Source: Planctomicrobium sp.
GTDB lineage: Bacteria > Planctomycetota > Planctomycetia > Planctomycetales > Planctomycetaceae
Assembly: GCA_029259835.1 (NCBI GenBank)
Contig: JAJDEL010000900.1
Coordinates: forward strand, 1-14,276
Length of the DNA stretch: 14,276 bases
Direction of reading: 5' to 3'
The notes under the pieces: model-generated
Told to the model about the DNA's origin: nothing
What the model saw: only the letters and a program-made list of their open reading frames with translations
Databases searched by the model: none
Shown: positions 6,667-14,138 of the stretch, one piece after another
How the letters are laid out: the number at the start of each line of letters is the position of its first letter
How positions within the stretch are numbered: position 1 is the stretch's first letter
Position numbers and translations under genes: made by a program

Positions 6667-7394
6667 TGGCGATTGCACTCAGGGGATCGACAGGAAAACT
6701 CACAGATTCGTCTGCAAATTCGATCACAACGGCAAGCTCACCAGCGGGGCTGGCCGTCGGTGACATCATGGTCGCTTTCGTCGCGAATTACGCGGCGGGC
6801 GCAGGAGACATGATTGCAGTCCCTTCCGGTTGGACCCTGATCGGAAGAGAAGCTGGCCCAATCAACACCAATGGAAGTTGGTTTTGGAAAGAAGCCGACG
6901 CAGCCGATGTCGCTGCTTCAAACTTCACATTTACAACGATCTCTGCGGGTAACAACGACAACACCTCAGTGACTCTTGTCGCGTATTCAGGTGTTGATAC
7001 AACGACGCCGATTCACAAATCGGCATTGAATTCAGGGACCGAGACGACAGTATCGACTGTGGATATTCCAGGTGTTACACCGACAGTCGATGGTTGCCAG
7101 ATCGTTGCGATGGGTGCCATTAACAATCCAACGAACACCTGGTCGCAGACGCAGCCTTCTGGCTACACCGAGGTTGGTCACCTCTTTGGGTCGGCAGTGA
7201 AAGTTGATCAGATCACGCATCACAAGAATCAAGCGACAGCAGCAGCAACTGGAAACATTACGTTCACTGTTAGTGCGTTGTCCTCTCCGAGATGGGTGGG
7301 AGGTGTCTTGGCTTTGCTCCCTTCTACAGGGGGCAGCGGAATCAAACGAAAGCTCATTAACGGCGGCCTCATCAATAACGGATTGATCTTATGA
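6666..7394 (+). CDS. Tail fibre-like beta-sandwich protein with GGLINNGL terminus
   Basis: A 242-aa protein starting at ATG 6666, overlapping the glycosyltransferase stop by one base. Residues 20-220 are one beta-sandwich domain rich in Thr, Ser, Asn and Gly, with landmarks GDIMVAFVAN (32-41), PSGWTLIGRE (53-62), SWFWKEADAAD (71-81) and VTLVAYSGVDTTTPIH (102-117). This layout is common in phage fibre and secreted adhesive proteins, in which the domain contacts other proteins or glycans. A flexible STGGSG linker precedes a short C-terminal tag, residues 228-242 (RKLINGGLINNGLIL), whose coding bases run into the next start. The tag looks like an interaction or anchoring peptide. The exact tail component is unknown. 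Confidence 0.55.
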   Translation: MAIALRGSTGKLTDSSANSITTASSPAGLAVGDIMVAFVANYAAGAGDMIAVPSGWTLIGREAGPINTNGSWFWKEADAADVAASNFTFTTISAGNNDNTSVTLVAYSGVDTTTPIHKSALNSGTETTVSTVDIPGVTPTVDGCQIVAMGAINNPTNTWSQTQPSGYTEVGHLFGSAVKVDQITHHKNQATAAATGNITFTVSALSSPRWVGGVLALLPSTGGSGIKRKLINGGLINNGLIL

Positions 7395-8884
7395 CAATTG
7401 CACTCGGAAACTTCACGCTCGATTCCACGATTCCGATCCCGTTCACCACGAACGACGGAAACGGGGGAGCAATTGGTCCTGCGAACGATTTCGAAGTTGC
7501 GGACTTCGTGATCTACAAAGAGTCCCTCGCAGACAAGAAGGCGAGCACGAATGGTCTGACGATCACGACGAACGGCGACACAGTGACTGGCCTACACTGC
7601 CTGACCATCGACACCTCAATTGACACCGGCGATGCTGGTTTCTGGGAGGCAGGAGCGAACTACTTCGTGGTCGCCACTCCTGACGAGACAGTTGATTCAC
7701 AGACCGTTGTCGGCCTCATCGCCACATTCACACTCGACCCTGATCCGTTCGACGAGGGTGAAGGAAACGAGATCATCGTCTGGAAAGACTACGGGTTCGT
7801 AGATGAAGACGGAATCGTTCGCATCCCCATTGCGACCAGTAATAGTAATGGGTTGGCGACTCCAGACGCGATTTCTGTTTCAATCTACAAAGAAGACGAC
7901 GCTGCAGAGAAGACTACGGCGAATGGTGTGACGGTCACAACCGATTTCGATTCAGAAACCGGTCATCATCTCATCAAAATCGACACCAACAACGATACTG
8001 GCGACGCCGGTTTCTGGATCACTGACAAAACGTACCATGTCAAAATCAAAACAACCGTCGCCAGCGCTGTTTCAGGCAGTGATAAGGTCAACCTGGCGGG
8101 TGTTGTGTTTCGTATCGGTTGCCAGAAGTCAGATGTTCAAAGACTGATCGGCTCTATGATCACAGAGACCACTGCCGGTCGCCTCGCTGGCAACTTTTCA
8201 ACGTTCGTCGATAATGGCGATGCTGACACAACGAATGTTCTTGATGATGTTGGTGGTGATAATGGTCCGACGGTCCTGCAATCGACGACAATTGCCACTC
8301 TCGCGAGTCAGTTGAGCTTCACGCTGACCGCAGGCTCCGCGGACGATGATGCCTACAACGGCTGCATGATGATCATCGAAGATCAGACAACAGCCGTTCA
8401 GAAAGCTCGCGTGCAGATCAGTGACTATGTCGGATCAACGAAGACGATCACTCTACAGACCGCTCCGGAATTCACCATCGCAACCGGAGACACCGTGAAG
8501 ATTATCGCGACTCCGAAACAGATCGACGGACTCGTTGACCCTTCAATCCAGTACGTTCCTTTGGTGACTCTCAGCTATACCGGAACGGCGGGAACGACGT
8601 TGCACATGCGAATCGACGTTGTCGATGGCTACGGACGTATTGTTGATGTGAACGCACTGGACGCCGCTGCAACCGCCTCAATGACAGTCTCAGAACACTC
8701 TCAAGATGGTGGGTCGGACATGTTCACAAAAGCGTTTTCCGCAGGCGATCAGGCTCGCAAAGGCTTCGAACAAACACAAAGCAATCCCGGATTTACAGAT
8801 GATAGGCAATACATCGCACAAACGACTGTGACGATCAACGGAACCCCTTACGTGAACACTGAGACCGTCGTCAACTTTGGATAA
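7391..8884 (+). CDS. Tail/baseplate protein with duplicated Ig-like domain
   Basis: A 497-aa protein; ATG 7391 overlaps the previous stop (ATGA). Two homologous domains occupy residues about 12-115 and 136-243: VIYKE at 40-44 and SIYKE at 164-168, TNGLT at 53-57 and ANGVT at 177-181, and GDAGFW at 80-85 and 204-209, all offset by 124 residues. They resemble BppU-like or Ig-like baseplate modules. Residues 245-375 form a further beta domain (TTIATLASQLSFTLTAGSADDD and KTITLQTAPEFTIATGDTVKIIA) of a kind frequent in phage tip proteins. The C-terminal part, residues about 380-497, is predicted beta (SIQYVPLVTLSYTGTAGTTL). Position in the adsorption region supports a baseplate or side-fibre component. 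Exact partner is unknown. Confidence 0.55.
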   Translation: MTIALGNFTLDSTIPIPFTTNDGNGGAIGPANDFEVADFVIYKESLADKKASTNGLTITTNGDTVTGLHCLTIDTSIDTGDAGFWEAGANYFVVATPDETVDSQTVVGLIATFTLDPDPFDEGEGNEIIVWKDYGFVDEDGIVRIPIATSNSNGLATPDAISVSIYKEDDAAEKTTANGVTVTTDFDSETGHHLIKIDTNNDTGDAGFWITDKTYHVKIKTTVASAVSGSDKVNLAGVVFRIGCQKSDVQRLIGSMITETTAGRLAGNFSTFVDNGDADTTNVLDDVGGDNGPTVLQSTTIATLASQLSFTLTAGSADDDAYNGCMMIIEDQTTAVQKARVQISDYVGSTKTITLQTAPEFTIATGDTVKIIATPKQIDGLVDPSIQYVPLVTLSYTGTAGTTLHMRIDVVDGYGRIVDVNALDAAATASMTVSEHSQDGGSDMFTKAFSAGDQARKGFEQTQSNPGFTDDRQYIAQTTVTINGTPYVNTETVVNFG

Positions 8885-8889
8885 TTCGC

Positions 8890-9612
8890 ATGGCTCGAAT
8901 CTGGCAGAGAAATCGGAACTACATTTTCCCGCATCGCCCGTTCAGCGGTCGCGGAGTCTCGATCTATGCTGGCGTTCCCCCTCTGAACTATCGCAACATG
9001 CGAATCATTCAGAGGAAGATCTTTCTGCGCGGTGGCGACACATTCCCAGTTGGTGAAACCAATATCACAAAAACCAGTCGCATTGGTTTCGCTACTGGAG
9101 TCGCTGGCGAAGCGATCACACCAGCAGTTGATCTTTCTCAGTTCAATGGACAGACCATCGCCGTCGATATCCGACACTTTGCTGATGATGTCGAAAATGA
9201 ATCAGTTCATCCGCAAATCGTCACTCTCGATGTCTCCGGAGAGAGCGTCACTGAAATCCTGGGAACAGCGATCGAGCTGGTTCACGAAGTCCGCGCGGCT
9301 GGTGTCGTGAAAATCCGCTTTCGTTGGGTTCCTTCTGACGACGGAATTCAACCTGACCTGTTTCGGATTCAACGGACTGCCGGACCGAGTAGCCCTGCCG
9401 ATGTAACGAAAGCAATTCGCATCACTGATAGTGGTCGCGGCGTCTATGAAATTCTCACACCAACGTTGAGCGATTCCAGCGCGTACACCTACAAGATCAT
9501 CGCAGAAAACACCGCCGGAACAGTCACGAAGGATTTGCTGACGGGCATTATCATCACCGCAGATGCCACCGGACCGATTGCTCCAGTTTCTCTCACGATT
9601 GAGGCAACCTAA
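8890..9612 (+). CDS. Tail protein with C-terminal fibronectin-like domain
   Basis: A 240-aa protein starting at ATG 8890, five bases after the previous stop, with no strong ribosome binding site. Residues 1-30 are basic and aromatic (RIWQRNRNYIFPHRPFSG). Residues about 60-165 form a beta domain (ITPAVDLSQFNGQTIAVDIRHFAD; VKIRFRWVPSDDG). Residues 168-240 look like a fibronectin type III or Ig-like fold: DVTKAIRITDSGRGVYEILTP, then YTYKIIAENTAG and a terminal strand PVSLTIEAT. Such domains are common tip decorations. It lies between the duplicated-domain protein and the large hub candidate, so it is likely a tail-tip component. No catalytic motif is present. Confidence 0.5.
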   Translation: MARIWQRNRNYIFPHRPFSGRGVSIYAGVPPLNYRNMRIIQRKIFLRGGDTFPVGETNITKTSRIGFATGVAGEAITPAVDLSQFNGQTIAVDIRHFADDVENESVHPQIVTLDVSGESVTEILGTAIELVHEVRAAGVVKIRFRWVPSDDGIQPDLFRIQRTAGPSSPADVTKAIRITDSGRGVYEILTPTLSDSSAYTYKIIAENTAGTVTKDLLTGIIITADATGPIAPVSLTIEAT

Positions 9613-9615
9613 ATT

Positions 9616-11484
9616 ATGCCAAATCCAAATCGAAATCAGCGTACGCCGGTCGGAATTTCAAAAACGAAATTTGTAGTGTATATCCGTGAAGACTTTATGT
9701 CTGAAGTCAGGGAGGAAGATGAACGGTCTGACGTCTATGTTGAAACGATACAGCATCGCGCGGGATCTGGTCTTATTGAAGCGGTCTTGATTTCAGATAT
9801 TGCGAAACAAAATCGCCGACTGGAAAACCTGTCACTATCAGAAAACGCTTCACGTAAGGTCGAAGTCTGGACGTTGCACGCGGATAACGGAGAGCGTGAA
9901 AATTGTCTTTTCTGGGGTGAAATTGTTGCCCAACAAATCGCGATTCGTAACGGGTCGGAAGCTCAATTGCTGATCGCGAGAGTCCTGCCATATCACTTCG
10001 GTGAACCGCTGAAAGGAATTCCAACATGGGGCTCATTCAGCACAGAGCCGGAAGTAGTTGACCACGACCTGGAATTCAATCCTGTTATCAATCAAAAATT
10101 GCTCTTCAATAAACTGGAAGTCGATCCGGAAGGATTTCAAACGCCAGGTCAATACGCAGATATCTCACTTCCAATGGACCCGGAAGTCTTCAATGACGCC
10201 GATGCCAATCTCGTGAAAGATGCTCTAGGCGGCACTCTCGAAGAGTGGAGCCTTGTCGATATCGTTGAAACTCTCATTTGGTGGAACAACGAAAACGAAA
10301 CGAACATTAAGAATCTTCCGAGAGACGGACTCGAATCACGTATTTCAGATCCGCCACGTGTAACAGATCTCATATTGCCTCGCGAGAATTATCTGCCATC
10401 AACCCTCGATCTCGTTTTGCAACCGTATGGATTTAACTGGTACGTCGAAATTTTCGTTGACGAGGCAGGTAATAACTCCCAGCGGACAATTGAAATCTAC
10501 AAACGTGGTGACGGGACAAAAAAAACGATTGATCTTCAAAACGTCGGGGAAGATTACAATCGAATCCTCTCAAACCTAGAAGAGACCATTCTCGATATCG
10601 ATATCAGTACGCTCGCGAATCGCGTTACCGGGCAATCTGCATTGATTCAAAATGAAGTCACCGCCGAACTCTGGCGGGCGTGGGATCAAAACGACGACGG
10701 GAACCAAGATCATAACGACGCGAACAATCCTATCGGTCGCAAGCTCGCCGCAAGTGAAGGCGCAGATTATTTTAGATTGAGAGACGAAATTGTCACAGCG
10801 GAATTAGGAAGTAATTATTTACTCAAGCGGAGACCAATGGAGGATTGTCTCACTCTGCGCGATGGAGAAAGAATCCCGCCACTTCTCCAGTACAGTGATG
10901 ACGATGGCGGCACATGGAATGACGCACCACAAAATTGGGCTTTTCGGCCTCTGAAGAATGAAATCGGTGTTTATTTCACAGACTTCAATGAGGACGGCAA
11001 CGCGATCCCTGATGAAGTGCTTGATGCCGATATTCGCTTCCGGATTACCTGCACAATCACATCCGACAAAAGGCACACATACACCAAACAAGCCGACGAC
11101 AGCCCAAACTCGAATGATCTTGAGCTAGTGATGGATCTTTCCAACCGGTTTCAAATTCGCAAGCGGATGGATTCGGGCGAATTCGCGAGCGTTCTGACAG
11201 GCGATGTTGACGAGCAAGATGACGAGGCGGCTCTAGAAGAATTCGTAGATTCAGTTGGATTGAATGAGCAGTCAGCACAGGTCACGGCGGAACTTCCGTT
11301 GCATGGAATTTTGACCGATTACAGAATCGGAGATCTCATCACCGAGATCAGAGGCCGGAACATTTCCTTGAATCGAAATTCTCGATCATCTTCACAAAAA
11401 CGATACCTGCAAATTGTGGGAATCAAATACGCAAACTTGCAGAAACAAAACACAATCCTCACTGTTGCACCGTACGATATGTAG
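9616..11484 (+). CDS. Large tail-tip / baseplate hub-like protein
   Basis: A 622-aa acidic protein, the longest in the window, starting at ATG 9616. Residues 20-170 and 305-345 hold paired strands (TKFVVYIRED; GLIEAVLISDI; KVEVWTLHADNG; LFWGEIVAQQ), and residues 255-300 contain YLPSTLDLVLQPYGFNWYVEIF, a layout seen in tail hub proteins of the gp27/Tal type, where a 'long-range' strand pair surrounds a central pore. The C-terminal third ends in strands (LQIVGIKYANLQKQNTILTVAP). Two Asp/Asn loops, residues 357-368 and 456-467, fit EF-hand or dockerin consensus spacing. Length, position after the tip genes and fold suggest the central hub that opens on adsorption. I see no lytic domain. The name is inference from pattern and place. 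Confidence 0.5.
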   Translation: MPNPNRNQRTPVGISKTKFVVYIREDFMSEVREEDERSDVYVETIQHRAGSGLIEAVLISDIAKQNRRLENLSLSENASRKVEVWTLHADNGERENCLFWGEIVAQQIAIRNGSEAQLLIARVLPYHFGEPLKGIPTWGSFSTEPEVVDHDLEFNPVINQKLLFNKLEVDPEGFQTPGQYADISLPMDPEVFNDADANLVKDALGGTLEEWSLVDIVETLIWWNNENETNIKNLPRDGLESRISDPPRVTDLILPRENYLPSTLDLVLQPYGFNWYVEIFVDEAGNNSQRTIEIYKRGDGTKKTIDLQNVGEDYNRILSNLEETILDIDISTLANRVTGQSALIQNEVTAELWRAWDQNDDGNQDHNDANNPIGRKLAASEGADYFRLRDEIVTAELGSNYLLKRRPMEDCLTLRDGERIPPLLQYSDDDGGTWNDAPQNWAFRPLKNEIGVYFTDFNEDGNAIPDEVLDADIRFRITCTITSDKRHTYTKQADDSPNSNDLELVMDLSNRFQIRKRMDSGEFASVLTGDVDEQDDEAALEEFVDSVGLNEQSAQVTAELPLHGILTDYRIGDLITEIRGRNISLNRNSRSSSQKRYLQIVGIKYANLQKQNTILTVAPYDM

Positions 11485-11495
11485 GCGCCGAGAAA

Positions 11496-11939
11496 ATGCC
11501 ACGAACAACCAGAAGAACAGACAACCCAAGACCCGCCAACCCTCAAGATCGCGCCGGAGGTGGTTGCCAACCTCAGTTTGCTCTCTGGCTGCATGGCAAT
11601 CCTGATGGCGGCTCAATCACATATTCCGTGACCGTCGAGACCGATGGAGGCGATGTGACCGAGGACGTGACTTTCAGCTTCACTGCAAGCGCGGAAGCTC
11701 CTGAAGGTTACTCCGGGGATGCTGATAGGTACATCGACACGGCACTCGCTGAACATAGTGAAATCGAACTCATTAATGTCGTCGCCAAGAGTCCCGGAGG
11801 GTCGCTGCCACATCAGGTGATGAGGTTTCACACGAAGGGATCAGTGAAAATGTCAGAAATTACATTCGGTGATTACGTCAACGACCTCACTGGTGGTTGG
11901 AGACCCTACGCACTTTTAGATCGCTGCTGTGGAGAATAA
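11496..11939 (+). CDS. Small distal tail protein, function unknown
   Basis: A 147-aa protein, ATG 11496, eleven bases after the hub-candidate stop. The N-terminus is basic and Pro/Asn-rich, with no membrane segment. Residues 38-65 are a beta hairpin (SITYSVTVETDGGDVTEDVTFSF) and residues 70-95 a helix-like stretch (DADRYIDTALAEHSEIELINVV). It ends in a cysteine pair (DRCCGE), and Cys24 is near a Gly-rich segment. The pattern resembles a small protein I associate with the ends of planctomycete tail clusters. It lies directly before the propeller gene and may be an adaptor for it. No function can be assigned from sequence. Confidence 0.45.
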   Translation: MPRTTRRTDNPRPANPQDRAGGGCQPQFALWLHGNPDGGSITYSVTVETDGGDVTEDVTFSFTASAEAPEGYSGDADRYIDTALAEHSEIELINVVAKSPGGSLPHQVMRFHTKGSVKMSEITFGDYVNDLTGGWRPYALLDRCCGE

Positions 11940-11941
11940 CG

Positions 11942-13162
11942 ATGGGATGTTGCTGTCTTGAACATGAATTCATTGGCACGCAGGCGACAATGTATGCCGT
12001 CCGCCTGAGCGATGGTGTGATCCTTTACGCCTTCGATTGTCTCTCCAGAATGGGGGGCGAAGGAAGCGGGGGCAGTTGCGACACGAATTCCAGCAAAGTC
12101 TTCAACGTGGCGAGCAGAAGCGGATTCGGGTTTAGCATCGCAGCCTATGACAAGACAACTTACGAGAACCTCTGGATCAATGACATCGTTGACGATTCTT
12201 CCAGTTACGTCTCTGAAAGCATTTCGCTTTATGCCGATGACAGCTATGTCTGGATCGCTGAACCAAACGGGCGTGCATGGTGCTACGATCAATCTGACGG
12301 TACGGAAGTCGGGACTCTGGAAAGTGACGATATTCCAGACTACTTGAATATCATGGCGGGTACGGAGGAAGGGAAAGTCTGTTTCGGTGCTCGCGTTGAA
12401 TACGATCACGAATTCACGGTCGTGCAATCATCCACAATCATAGAGGGTGCGAGTCCCATACTCACACCAGCCAACACAACAATCGGAACTGCAATCGATA
12501 TCGGCGTTGAAATTGTCGCGGCATACAAACAGGCGTCGAGAAACGAACTTCACATCTTCACAGTGGAGAAAGGCGATCTTGCAAATCCGTTTCACACGTT
12601 TCGATCAACAATTCAGACAGACAACTCTGACTTAATGATCGCTGACAGCTCACAATACGTCATTACCGGATGGGGAGACGATGTTGATCCAGTTGAAATT
12701 CCAGTGGGGACCGCTCCAGGAATCCAACTTCGAAACAATCGTGAAGCGTACTCTGTGAATGGTCCGTCCGTCTGGCAGCACTCTTTAGTTGGTGCTGATC
12801 CTACCAGCCCAATCCCAGTCCCGGTGATGTCGTCAGATTCGGTCTTTGGAATCGCTCAGTTCGACAACATTGCAAAATACGCAAGAGTGACGACCGAGAC
12901 GTACGGGACAGACACCGCTTGGTCTAAAACGCCCGGTGTGGGTTCAAGTCACCTGACAGCACTCTTTGATAATCCAAACTCGCAAGCCATTGGCATCGGC
13001 TCCCCTGGTGAAATTCTACGCGCCCTCGCTGACGATGACGGCGAAACGAATTGGGAAGCTGATCTCGTTGGCGACGGACTCAGGCTCATTGACGAGGGTG
13101 AAATCGTCTTCGCAGCCGTCCAAAGACACCAACTCGAAGATTCACTTCCGGATTCAGAGTGA
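11942..13162 (+). CDS. PQQ-like beta-propeller tail protein (candidate receptor-binding)
   Basis: A 406-aa protein starting at ATG 11942, two bases after the previous stop; the in-frame TTG at 11897 would overlap that gene by over 40 bases. It begins with a cysteine cluster (MGCCC), then repeated strands of four-stranded-blade type: MYAVRLSDGVILYAFDC (17-33), VWIAEPNGRAWCYDQSDGTEVGTL (103-126) and ILRALADDDGETNWEADL (358-375). The 'A-x-D-x-x-x-G-x-x-x-W' spacing matches PQQ-like and WD40-like blades, though blades in the middle are poorly conserved. No signal peptide is present, so it is not an exported enzyme. At the very end of the tail module, a propeller could form the receptor-binding tip. 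This role is inferred; a host-derived cargo gene is less likely because it is flush with the operon. Confidence 0.5.
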   Translation: MGCCCLEHEFIGTQATMYAVRLSDGVILYAFDCLSRMGGEGSGGSCDTNSSKVFNVASRSGFGFSIAAYDKTTYENLWINDIVDDSSSYVSESISLYADDSYVWIAEPNGRAWCYDQSDGTEVGTLESDDIPDYLNIMAGTEEGKVCFGARVEYDHEFTVVQSSTIIEGASPILTPANTTIGTAIDIGVEIVAAYKQASRNELHIFTVEKGDLANPFHTFRSTIQTDNSDLMIADSSQYVITGWGDDVDPVEIPVGTAPGIQLRNNREAYSVNGPSVWQHSLVGADPTSPIPVPVMSSDSVFGIAQFDNIAKYARVTTETYGTDTAWSKTPGVGSSHLTALFDNPNSQAIGIGSPGEILRALADDDGETNWEADLVGDGLRLIDEGEIVFAAVQRHQLEDSLPDSE

Positions 13163-13205
13163 CAGTCAGCACGGATGAGGCAAACCCGAACAGTGAGAGT
13201 CATGG

Positions 13206-14138
13206 ATGACACTCGAAACGCTCATCAACAAGTTCCTGAAGAGCTGTCGGCGCAAGGATGCGTCTGCAAACACGCTCCGTAGTTACCGCAGCCGGCTCAA
13301 TCAGTTGCTCGAACACTTTGGCACCGATCACGAGTACTCCTCAATCGACCGCGAAGAATTCCTCGATTATCTCCACACCGTCAATCACTGGCCGGCTGAT
13401 CACAAAACTAAGCCTGGTGAAGAGAAATCAGGTTCGACGCAGCGACTGAACATCATCGTCCTGCAACTGCTTCAGGACTACGCCGAAGACTTTCACCAAC
13501 TTCCGCAAGTCCTCAAAAAGCAAGATCTCGAGAAGCCGGCCGTCGGCCAGCGTGAACGCATCGCCACTGATGCCGAAGTCGCGGAGATCCTCAATCTCGC
13601 GAATCCTGGTTGGATCCGTCTCTACCAGGCGTTGCGGTTCACCGGCGCCCGACCTGGTGAGCTGATCTCAGCACTCATCGAGAAGATCGATCCTGCCGGC
13701 CCTCCGTTCACGAATGCGGTGATCGTTGTTGAGAAACACAAAACCGCTCGCAAGACCGGCAAGCCGAGAAAGATCCCCATCGGCAGCCACGTCGCCGGGA
13801 TCATCGCCGAGTCCGTCGGCGATCGCCAAAGGGGCCCCATCTTCCTGGACGACAAGGGGAATCCGTGGAATGTTCCCAGGGCCTCGCGAATCTTCCGCAA
13901 GATTCGCCAGCAGCTGCAGCTGCCAACGGAGATTGTGTTTTATTGCACCAGGCACGAATTCGGCAGCAAGGTCGCCGCCACCGGCGGCATCAACACCGCC
14001 AAAGAACTTCTCGGCCACACCGATATCAAAACAACGCAAAGATACATCCACCTCAGCCAGCAGCAGCTGCGGCAAGGCCAGGAAGCAGCGTTTTTGAAAC
14101 AGCATAGCGATGTTAGCAATCCGACGAATCCAGGCTGA
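13206..14138 (+). CDS. int: Tyrosine recombinase (phage integrase)
   Basis: A 310-aa integrase starting at ATG 13206, 43 bases after the propeller stop. Residues 1-105 are the SAM-like core-binding domain (SANTLRSYRSRLNQLLEHFG). Residues 118-300 form the catalytic domain: Arg149 in RFTGARPGEL, a beta-hairpin lysine around 177-179 (VEKHKTARKTGKPRKIPI), Arg249 in FYCTRHEFGS, His271 in LLGHTDIKTT and nucleophile Tyr280 in QRYIHLS. The usual HxxR histidine is Tyr246 here, giving YxxR, a replacement I recall from planctomycete integrases. The length is typical. The gene has visibly higher GC than the tail genes, so it may be of separate origin. It should catalyse integration and excision at an attachment site, likely close downstream. 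Confidence 0.9.
   Translation: MTLETLINKFLKSCRRKDASANTLRSYRSRLNQLLEHFGTDHEYSSIDREEFLDYLHTVNHWPADHKTKPGEEKSGSTQRLNIIVLQLLQDYAEDFHQLPQVLKKQDLEKPAVGQRERIATDAEVAEILNLANPGWIRLYQALRFTGARPGELISALIEKIDPAGPPFTNAVIVVEKHKTARKTGKPRKIPIGSHVAGIIAESVGDRQRGPIFLDDKGNPWNVPRASRIFRKIRQQLQLPTEIVFYCTRHEFGSKVAATGGINTAKELLGHTDIKTTQRYIHLSQQQLRQGQEAAFLKQHSDVSNPTNPG

Noticed and set aside
11906..12427. 173-aa open frame on the - strand opposite the propeller
   Set aside because: Overlaps the propeller, whose repeats and start fit the operon; no independent support.
13190..13225. Hairpin GTCA...TGAC around the integrase start
   Set aside because: Only a 4-bp core stem with a 4-base loop; too weak to claim regulation.
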